37,200 bases of DNA, taken from DATHXC01 sp041662005 (GTDB taxonomy: Bacteria > Pseudomonadota > Gammaproteobacteria > Burkholderiales > Methylophilaceae). Every line of letters begins with the position of its first letter. The stretch's first letter is position 1. The stretch spans positions 1 through 37,200 of the forward strand of contig JBAZTJ010000006.1 of NCBI GenBank assembly GCA_041662005.1, in the 5' to 3' direction. The position numbers were made by a program, and so were the translations under genes. Shown one piece after another: positions 25,361 through 30,737 of this stretch. Under the pieces are notes generated by a model. That model did no database searches and was not told where the DNA came from. It was given only the letters and a program-made list of their open reading frames with translations.

Positions 25361-25401
25361 TCAGGTACCTAACCAAGCTACAAGGCACTATAGGTATAAG
25401 A
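25361..25401 (+). promoter_or_regulatory. T7-family-like phage promoter repeat, copy 3, driving the operon
   Basis: The core AGCTACAAGGCACTATAGG (25376-25394) matches the T7 consensus TAATACGACTCACTATAGG at 13 of 19 positions, including TAC at -14 to -12 and CACTATAGG. The predicted +1 is at 25393, 56 bases before the ATG of a four-gene plus-strand operon. Upstream bases TCAGG.AC at -32 to -25 are shared with copy 1. Confidence 0.65.
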
Positions 25402-25448
25402 ACCGTCCGCAATCCCCATAATTAACAACTATCTGTAGAAGGAAACAA

Positions 25449-25634
25449 ATGAACGAAACAACTAAACGGGTATTCCGAAGCTTTGCTCTACCCCTACCTA
25501 CATTCGAGTACCTTAAGAAGTACCAGAGAAAGTACCAAGAGACTCATAAGGTACTCATTAACAACAATCAGGTAATAGCCCTAATCCTTGCAGACCATGA
25601 AGCCCAGGCTGTCTCTGAGGTTAAGCATGGCTAA
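25449..25634 (+). CDS. small basic protein, first gene of phage-like operon
   Basis: This is a 61-residue product of unknown family, with an excellent Shine-Dalgarno AGAAGGA 6 bases before the ATG. The sequence (TTKRVFRSFALPLPTFEYLK KYQRKYQETHK, then a hydrophobic QVIALILADHEAQ helix) has a strand followed by two helices, compatible with a ribbon-helix-helix DNA-binding protein. That is only a shape argument. Its end overlaps the next start by 8 bases. The preceding leader contains T7-like repeat copy 3. Confidence 0.65.
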   Translation: MNETTKRVFRSFALPLPTFEYLKKYQRKYQETHKVLINNNQVIALILADHEAQAVSEVKHG

Positions 25635-26388
25635 GATTGAAACCCTTAAGTTACTTCAGATTGAGCTAGTACCCGCATTACAGACCAGAGTAGAAATGAG
25701 CCCAAACAAGGTTAGGGACTATGAGAACGCATACACAAACGGGGCAGTATTCCCTCCGGTGCTCGTAGCCAGGGCAAAAGGGCAGTTCGGTGATCTGTAC
25801 AAGTTGCTTGATGGGTGGCACAGAATCCAAGCTCTTATAAATACTGGCGCTAGTCAATCCACAAGGGTGCCTGTAAGAATTGTCGATGTGCCCGAAGGGG
25901 CTAACATCCATTACTTGCGATTCCTTGGCGGTAAAGAGAACCTGAACAATGGACTTGGACTAAACGGTAAAGATAAGCGTGAGCTGTTCAAAGCCTACGT
26001 CAAGGGCGGTGCCAATCGTGATGGAAATCGTTACAAGCCTTACCGTGAAATGGCAAAGGAACTCACCCTCGTTACTCACCATACTATAAGGAACTGGATG
26101 GAAAAGGAATTTCCCACTGTCTTTAAGAAAATGAGCAAAGATGAACCCGAGGAACCCTACCCGAACAACACTGAGGGTGTTGGACAGAGGCTGGTAGATA
26201 TGCCTGACTTGACCTCAAGAGAACGAGACCTTTTCGCTGATAGCTTTATTAATCAAGCAAGGCAAAGTGACCGGGAATCCCGAGAGCAGCTCAGAGACTG
26301 GCTGACAAACTTGGGGTCCACCTTAGATAAGATTGCACCACCATTACCAGCCGATGAACCCTGCGGAGATCATCAGGATGCCTTCTAA
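25627..26388 (+). CDS. ParB/Srx-like protein with helix-turn-helix
   Basis: The 253-residue product begins at the ATG at 25627, overlapping the previous gene by 8 bases; an upstream in-frame ATG at 25588 is less likely. The N-terminal ParB-like fold is shown by ALQTRVEMSPNKVRDYENAY, GAVFPPVLVARAKG and the hallmark LLDGWHRIQALINTG. After LRFLGGKENLNNGLGLNGKDKRE comes a helix-turn-helix, YREMAKELTLVTHHTIRNW. The C-terminal tail is acidic and unassigned. There is no ParA partner, so it is more likely a phage- or plasmid-type regulator than a partition protein. It is a candidate binder of the 41-bp repeats. Confidence 0.8.
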   Translation: MAKIETLKLLQIELVPALQTRVEMSPNKVRDYENAYTNGAVFPPVLVARAKGQFGDLYKLLDGWHRIQALINTGASQSTRVPVRIVDVPEGANIHYLRFLGGKENLNNGLGLNGKDKRELFKAYVKGGANRDGNRYKPYREMAKELTLVTHHTIRNWMEKEFPTVFKKMSKDEPEEPYPNNTEGVGQRLVDMPDLTSRERDLFADSFINQARQSDRESREQLRDWLTNLGSTLDKIAPPLPADEPCGDHQDAF

Positions 26389-26688
26389 GTAATATAGCAG
26401 AAATCAATTTGATGGCCTTTAAGTTACTTAACGGTACCTTACGGGCTGTCTAAATTCGACACCGCTATCAACAGAATCCGTGGAAGCCCTTCTCTCCCTT
26501 AGGCTGCATGAAATTAACCCCCAAAAATGTCTCAGTCATTCGTGCCTTATTATCTATTTTTAACTTAACCAGAAAGCTTACCTTCCCCTAAACCTATCCT
26601 TCCCTACCCCATACCATTTCCCCGGTATGAATCTTTAGTTTCACCCCAGCAAATAATCCCCATTAATCATGTATAGAAAGTAGATTTT
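26389..26688. other. 300-base spacer inside the phage-like operon
   Basis: No gene is seen. The region is pyrimidine-rich (CTTCCCCTAAACC-type runs) and ends with ATTAATCATGTATAGAAAG 8 bases before the next ATG. ATTAATCATGTA (26662-26673) recurs at 24284-24295. A weak TATAG resembling a degenerate phage promoter is present, but without AGCT at -17. Confidence 0.5.
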
Positions 26689-27267
26689 ATGATCGAAGGC
26701 ACAGTCACGTCCGTTAAGTCACCCTTAGCAATAACTAAAGCATTACCCCGTAGAAAATACTCACAGGAACTTAAAGAAGTCACAGCACTATTCACCGGCC
26801 AGGCTCTTAACCCCTCCCTAATCAAAGCAGTCTCAAATCTAGATAACTGGCTATCTGAGTCATCTAACAGTAAAGACTTCATAGGTACCAGCGAGGCCTC
26901 TAGATTACTTAGGGGTAACGTCACAGGCCTACAGATTCTCACTGAGGGTATAGCAATCTTGGCACATGCCACACGCAACCCTTCTATGTACCCATCCAAC
27001 GAAGTCCTAACTGAGCAGATCACTACTGCAATCTTAAGGCTGGCTCCAAGGGATGAAGTAACCGCACCAGCTACGGGCTACATTTATAGAAAGCCATGCT
27101 CAAAAGCCACTAAGGCAGCTGTGGGATTCCACTTTAGGAGCCTTCTGGATATCTTCTACAAGTTGATTACCCACGGACAAACCTTTAACGAGAAACCTAA
27201 GACCCCGCTGGTGAAACTCTTGGCCTACCTCAAGGGATTTTCATTAAGGAAGTTAGCCAGTGTGTAA
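26689..27267 (+). CDS. hypothetical protein upstream of the gp14-like gene
   Basis: This is a 192-residue soluble, mostly helical product with no motif I recognise (starts MIEGTVTSVKSPLAITKALP, ends GFSLRKLASV). Its last codons overlap the next gene by 8 bases, implying translational coupling with the virion-like protein. It may therefore be a structural or morphogenesis-related protein. The start has only a weak GAAAG ribosome site. An alternative is a regulatory protein of the element. Confidence 0.7.
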   Translation: MIEGTVTSVKSPLAITKALPRRKYSQELKEVTALFTGQALNPSLIKAVSNLDNWLSESSNSKDFIGTSEASRLLRGNVTGLQILTEGIAILAHATRNPSMYPSNEVLTEQITTAILRLAPRDEVTAPATGYIYRKPCSKATKAAVGFHFRSLLDIFYKLITHGQTFNEKPKTPLVKLLAYLKGFSLRKLASV

Positions 27268-27757
27268 CCCACTAGCGATTACAGCCGGGCTTTCTGTCCT
27301 GCAATATGTAGGTGGAAAGGCAACGGCAGAGAATCAATACGAAGCCACTGCAAAACAGACTGAGCTTGGGTATGAGCAAAATGCTGTGAAGCAAGAACAG
27401 GTAAACGACAAGTACGCCCTGGAGGAATCTGAGCGAGTTAAACAGGGAATGCTAGAACGTGCCAAGATCGCCACTATTGCTGGTGAATCAGGTGCGCTGG
27501 GATTGTCAGCAGACCGTCTATTAGGCGATTCTTTGTTTCAGGAAGGCACAGATAGGGCTTCGCTTGAAAAGAACCGTTCTAACGAGATTCTGCAAACCTC
27601 ATGGGATGGAAGATTAATCCAAGCCAGAGGCGAATCGAGTAACGCTCAGACAGCCTCAAGGGAACCTACCTTAATCGGTACCGGATTGCAGATCGGGGCT
27701 GGTGTTTGGTCAGCAAGCAATAAGGCAAAAGATAAGGCTAAGGCGACTGTAGAGTAA
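27260..27757 (+). CDS. T7 gp14-like internal virion protein
   Basis: T7 gp14 is an ejection protein that forms part of the trans-envelope channel during infection. The 165-residue product begins at a GTG with MCNPLAITAGLSVLQYVGGK, matching the MC-x-P plus hydrophobic helix that opens gp14-family proteins. A Gln/Glu/Ala-rich helical body follows (ATAKQTELGYEQNAVKQEQV; ERAKIATIAGESGALGLSAD), with the IGESG-type segment seen in gp14. A C-terminal glycine-rich hydrophobic stretch (IGTGLQIGAGVWSAS) and basic tail end it. Length is near gp14 (196). It is the last gene before a strong terminator. The assignment comes from remembered family features, not a search. Confidence 0.62.
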   Translation: MCNPLAITAGLSVLQYVGGKATAENQYEATAKQTELGYEQNAVKQEQVNDKYALEESERVKQGMLERAKIATIAGESGALGLSADRLLGDSLFQEGTDRASLEKNRSNEILQTSWDGRLIQARGESSNAQTASREPTLIGTGLQIGAGVWSASNKAKDKAKATVE

Positions 27758-27762
27758 ACAAT

Positions 27763-27803
27763 TAGAACCTACTTGATTGACTTCAGGTGGGTTCTATTTT
27801 TTT
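27763..27803 (+). terminator. strong terminator of the phage-like operon
   Basis: TAGAACCTAC pairs with GTGGGTTCTA (one G-T pair) around a 14-base loop, followed by seven T. It closes the operon and separates it from the convergent hypothetical gene. Confidence 0.88.
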
Positions 27804-27819
27804 ATACATGCCTATCAAT

Positions 27820-28623
27820 TCATTCCGCAGCCCCATCCAAATCACCAAACTCTTCAAGCTTTGGTCTAATGGATTCAAACTCATCAAATAACTTTTGGAT
27901 TTTACCTTCGAGGTGGAAGAGATTTTCAATTTCTTCATTGATACTGGATATTAATCTGAGTTGTGCTATTCCAACTTCAATTGCAAACATTATAGTTCTT
28001 GCCATAAGTAAACCATGCCGATGTAGGCAGTTCATCGAATAAACCCTAGCCCCAGCAGGATTCATTTTAATTTCGAAGTTACTGTAAAGGCTTGTCTGGT
28101 TTGGATGCGCCCCTAACTCAATAGCTTCCTCATTTATATACTCAATCATTCTGCCAAGGTCTGCGTCTTTTTCAGTGATAAGTCTTTTGATATTAGAAAA
28201 AGAAAAACTTCTACCCCATTTCCTCAACCCATCTTTATCATTTTTATTGGGCTTGTTATGCCACAGCTTCTCAGCATCTGGAAAACTTACCAAATACCAC
28301 CCATAAACAGCACCTTCAAGAGCAGCCCTCCCCAGGGGGTAAGCTGAAAGGCATTGACCTGAAGTTACCATCCGCACTAATGCTCTAAAATGCATATGTG
28401 CGTTTATATACAGTAAGAACCCGATAGAAGGATTTGGTTTGTGTTGCTGTAAAAGACAATACTGAGAAGAATCTAGGAGAACAGCGTCAACATTAATTAG
28501 CACATCAAAGAAATCGCTAAGGTTAGAAAACGTAGCAACCTCGTTATTTTGAGCATAACTAATAAATTGAGTCAGCGCATCTTTTGCCCAGCCCTGGGGT
28601 AACTGGTTAACTTGCTCTTCCAT
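27820..28623 (-). CDS. hypothetical protein, possible cargo
   Basis: This is a 267-residue, mainly helical product. A segment INAHMHFRALVRMV followed by YPLGRAALEGAVYGWYLVSF resembles DUF5677-like or HEPN-like helical proteins, but this is not firm. A C-terminal EEIENLFHLEGKIQKLFDEF helix precedes an acidic tail. GGAAAG lies about 8 bases before the ATG at 28623. It is convergent with the phage-like operon and upstream of the small membrane protein gene on the same strand, which suggests a two-gene accessory unit. Confidence 0.72.
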   Translation of the reverse strand: MEEQVNQLPQGWAKDALTQFISYAQNNEVATFSNLSDFFDVLINVDAVLLDSSQYCLLQQHKPNPSIGFLLYINAHMHFRALVRMVTSGQCLSAYPLGRAALEGAVYGWYLVSFPDAEKLWHNKPNKNDKDGLRKWGRSFSFSNIKRLITEKDADLGRMIEYINEEAIELGAHPNQTSLYSNFEIKMNPAGARVYSMNCLHRHGLLMARTIMFAIEVGIAQLRLISSINEEIENLFHLEGKIQKLFDEFESIRPKLEEFGDLDGAAE

Positions 28624-28688
28624 ATCAATTGGCTTTCCAGCAATTCAAGTAGATTATGTGGAAACTGGTCTAATCTAAATAGATGTAA

Positions 28689-29006
28689 TTACAGTGTATT
28701 GCTCTCGTAGCTTACCATTCTCTGAACCTTAGAAGGCACAGACATCTCATAGCACCCTTCAAAGCCCTTAGGTAAATCTTCACGATTGAACTCCAAAGTT
28801 TCTAGGTACTGTTGCCGGTTTATACATTCCCAAGACCTACCGGTTTTAGTATCAGATACCAGAACCCAATTTTCCTTCGATGGGGCAACCATATAGCGCC
28901 CTACTTTTGGACTCATGAGCTTGGCTGAAAATATGACTGCAATTGAAATTATTACTGATGACTTGATTAGAGCTGATGATAGCTTTTGAATTGAGGTGTT
29001 ATCCAC
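28689..29006 (-). CDS. small membrane-anchored hypothetical protein
   Basis: The product has one N-terminal transmembrane segment (SSVIISIAVIFSAKLM) and a hydrophilic C-terminal domain (RYMVAPSKENWVLVSDTKTG, then ECINRQQYLETLEF). No family is recognised. The GTG at 29006 is chosen because AAGGG lies 9 bases before it; the ATG at 29045 is also open and gives 118 residues but has no ribosome site. It is the last gene before the right attachment site. Confidence 0.6.
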   Translation of the reverse strand: MDNTSIQKLSSALIKSSVIISIAVIFSAKLMSPKVGRYMVAPSKENWVLVSDTKTGRSWECINRQQYLETLEFNREDLPKGFEGCYEMSVPSKVQRMVSYESNTL

Positions 29007-29060
29007 AGTATAAATCCCTTCTGTATGGTATAGTCCACTCCGCATTTCTCGCGGGATGCT

Positions 29061-29082
29061 GTGGTACTATTGTGGTACTTTT
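29061..29082 (+). repeat. right integrase arm-type site: two tandem 11-bp repeats
   Basis: GTGGTACTATT is followed directly by GTGGTACTTTT, ending 65 bases before the right core. It is in the same orientation as, and nearly identical to, the pair at 17288-17309. Confidence 0.7.
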
Positions 29083-29147
29083 ATAAACTCACCATCACAG
29101 AAGACAGTACTGACGCGGTTTCCAGAGGGTACTTAGAGTCCTTAAAG

Positions 29148-29163
29148 CCTCTTCTGGGCACCA
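29148..29163 (+). repeat. attR core: displaced 3' end of tRNA-Leu
   Basis: This is an exact copy of CCTCTTCTGGGCACCA. It is not part of a tRNA here (the preceding bases do not fold into one), so it marks the right end of the element. Confidence 0.92.
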
Positions 29164-29187
29164 AACAAATTGCATTTGAATTAGTAT

Positions 29188-29227
29188 AAAACCGCGTGAT
29201 TGCTTGTATGAGCTCATGCGGTTTTTT
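29188..29227 (+). terminator. native tRNA-Leu terminator displaced by the element
   Basis: AAAACCGC pairs with GCGGTTTT, extended inside by TGA/TCA, followed by a T-run. It starts 25 bases after the right copy of the tRNA end, where the tRNA terminator would lie without the insertion. Confidence 0.82.
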
Positions 29228-29323
29228 ATTTACTAGACCACAATGTTGAGTTTGAAGCTTTAATTCGCGTGCCATTAAATTACATTTAGATCGTATTCTA
29301 CCTCATACATCACTGTGGACTCT

Positions 29324-29563
29324 ATGCAAACCATTGAATTTCATCTCGACAAAGACTACGTTGAACTCTGCAACCTGCTCAAACTTGTCGGCCTAGCTGA
29401 TAGCGGCGGCCGCGGTAAAACCATGGTGGCCGAAGGCTTGGTCAAAGTTGACGGCAAACTCGAAAGCCGTAAAACGGCGAAAATACGCATCGGCCAAAAG
29501 GTTGAATGCCAAGGCATCAGAGTTTTGATTATTGCCCCTGACTCGACAGCACAAGAACACTAA
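29324..29563 (+). CDS. S4-domain RNA-binding protein (YbcJ-like)
   Basis: This is a 79-residue protein consisting of a single S4-like RNA-binding domain (YVELCNLLKLVGLADSGGRG, then KTMVAEGLVKVDGKLESRKT and KIRIGQKVECQGI), as in YbcJ/RlmS-type small proteins. The precise RNA target is unknown. The ATG at 29324 is preferred over a GTG at 29315 because the family starts with the strand QTIEF. yaeQ begins 2 bases after its stop. Confidence 0.88.
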   Translation: MQTIEFHLDKDYVELCNLLKLVGLADSGGRGKTMVAEGLVKVDGKLESRKTAKIRIGQKVECQGIRVLIIAPDSTAQEH

Positions 29564-29565
29564 TC

Positions 29566-30108
29566 ATGGCATTGAAATCCACCATCCATAAAGTTGATTT
29601 ACAAATTGCGGACATGGATCGCAATTATTATCAGCAGCACAATCTGACGCTGGCCAGACACCCATCAGAAACCGAAGAACGCATGATGGTGCGACTGGTT
29701 GCTTTTGCCCTGTACGCCGATGAAGCCCTGGTCTTTGGCAAGGGCTTAAGTGATGAGGAAGAACCCGATCTCTGGTTAAAGGATCTCACGGGTTCAATTG
29801 AGTTATGGATGGATGTCGGCTTGCCGGATGAACGTGAAATTCGTAAAGCTTGTGGGCGGGCAAAGCAGGTTGTGTTGATGATCTATGGTGGCCGTACCGC
29901 TGATATGTGGTGGAGCCAGAACAGTAAGCAGCTACAGAAGCAAAGCAACTTAACCGTGATTAATTTGCCAGAAAGCCAGTCATTAAGCCCGATGGCTCAG
30001 CGCAGCATGCAGATAAGCTGCAATATTCAGGACGGGCAAGTTTTTATTTCAACTGAAAATACGGCGATTGAGCTAAGCCCGATCTTTCTGCATAAACCTG
30101 GGAAGTAA
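29566..30108 (+). CDS. yaeQ: YaeQ family protein
   Basis: YaeQ is a conserved protein with a PD-(D/E)XK nuclease-like fold and no settled function; in E. coli it was linked to RfaH suppression. The 180-residue product shows the hallmarks ALKSTIHKVDLQIADMDRNY, LTLARHPSETEERMMVRLVAFAL, ELWMDVGLPDEREIRKACGR and MWWSQN. Length equals the E. coli protein (181). It is translationally close to the preceding S4-domain gene. Confidence 0.95.
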   Translation: MALKSTIHKVDLQIADMDRNYYQQHNLTLARHPSETEERMMVRLVAFALYADEALVFGKGLSDEEEPDLWLKDLTGSIELWMDVGLPDEREIRKACGRAKQVVLMIYGGRTADMWWSQNSKQLQKQSNLTVINLPESQSLSPMAQRSMQISCNIQDGQVFISTENTAIELSPIFLHKPGK

Positions 30109-30152
30109 GCCCCGAGCTTTTTAGGCCACGGGTTTCTTAAGACCCAGTCCTA

Positions 30153-30692
30153 TCAGGTTTTAAGCGCATAGATGGCCGGCAGATTGCGCCACCATCCGTA
30201 GACATCCATACCACAGCCAAATACGTAGCGATTTGGCACTGTCAATCCTACAAAGTCTGCAGTAACGGGTTTGGCATGACCAAGCTGCTTCTCCACCAGC
30301 ACGGCAATCACCACCCTTTCCGCACCCTGCTCCAGGCATTTCTGCCGAATAGCTTGCAATGTATGGCCCTCATCCAGTATATCGTCTAGCAGCAACACCG
30401 TGCGGCCGCGTACATTCTCTTTAGGTTCGACCTTCCATACCAACTGCTGCCCTTCTGTTTTGTTGTGGTAACGGCTCGCCTGCACATAATCGAATTCCAA
30501 AGGAAAGTTCAGCTTGGGTAACAGTTGCCCAGAAAACACCACCGCCCCACCCATCACGCACATCACCAAAGGTTTGCACTCTCCCAGACTGGTTGTAAGG
30601 TCTCGCGATAACTTGTCAACAGCCAGATTTACAGCTTCCGCTTCGTAGATTATTTCAGATTGTTCGAGAAGTTGTTGTGGATTGGTATGCAT
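30153..30692 (-). CDS. hpt: hypoxanthine(-guanine) phosphoribosyltransferase
   Basis: This purine-salvage enzyme converts hypoxanthine or guanine plus PRPP to IMP or GMP. The 179-residue product has the PRPP-binding loop VLLLDDILDEGHTLQAI, the N-terminal CVMGGAVVFSGQLLPKL and a C-terminal FVGLTVPNRYVFGCGMDVYG that contacts the base. Length is normal. It is convergent with yaeQ and lies 45 bases beyond the polysaccharide cluster on the same strand. Confidence 0.93.
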   Translation of the reverse strand: MHTNPQQLLEQSEIIYEAEAVNLAVDKLSRDLTTSLGECKPLVMCVMGGAVVFSGQLLPKLNFPLEFDYVQASRYHNKTEGQQLVWKVEPKENVRGRTVLLLDDILDEGHTLQAIRQKCLEQGAERVVIAVLVEKQLGHAKPVTADFVGLTVPNRYVFGCGMDVYGWWRNLPAIYALKT

Positions 30693-30737
30693 ATTAAGTT
30701 ATCTAAAAATATAGTTAAAAAACCAGCAGAACATCCC

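Larger units (their letters stand above)
17212..29163. mobile_element. 11.9-kb tRNA-Leu-integrated element, possible T7-like phage satellite
   Basis: The element runs between two 16-bp copies of the tRNA 3' end, has a tyrosine integrase at the left end and tandem arm-type repeats at both ends. The native tRNA terminator is displaced to just beyond its right end. Contents in order: int, frameshifted DUF4917 gene, umuDC, KAP NTPase, coiled-coil protein, serine recombinase, a four-gene operon ending in a T7 gp14-like gene, and two hypothetical genes. There is no replication, capsid, portal, terminase, lysis or conjugation gene. Codon use and AT content differ between cargo genes; the KAP gene is clearly more AT-rich than umuC. 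Integration is well supported; the satellite interpretation is inference. Confidence 0.92.

Noticed and set aside
26085..26095. ATACTATAAGG inside the ParB-like gene
   Set aside because: It is within a coding region, lacks the upstream conserved bases and has a changed start-site region.
25449..26388. Toxin-antitoxin pair
   Set aside because: A small basic protein followed by an overlapping gene looks like one, but the second product has a ParB fold and HTH rather than a toxin fold.
26660..26680. ATCATGTATAGAAAG as an SP6-like promoter before the 26689 gene
   Set aside because: Only TATAG matches; -5 to -17 do not fit any of the three repeats or the SP6 consensus.
28999..29007. Perfect DnaA box TTATCCACA near the right end of the element
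   Set aside because: A single copy with no iterons or AT-rich unwinding region beside it; it lies at the start of a small gene, and one such 9-mer is expected by chance fairly often.
17228..29147. CRISPR array
   Set aside because: The repeats found are 2-4 copies, unevenly spaced and without cas genes.
29081..29275. 64-codon minus-strand frame across the right attachment site
   Set aside because: It spans the attR core and the tRNA terminator, has no ribosome site and no family resemblance; it would exist only because of the insertion.
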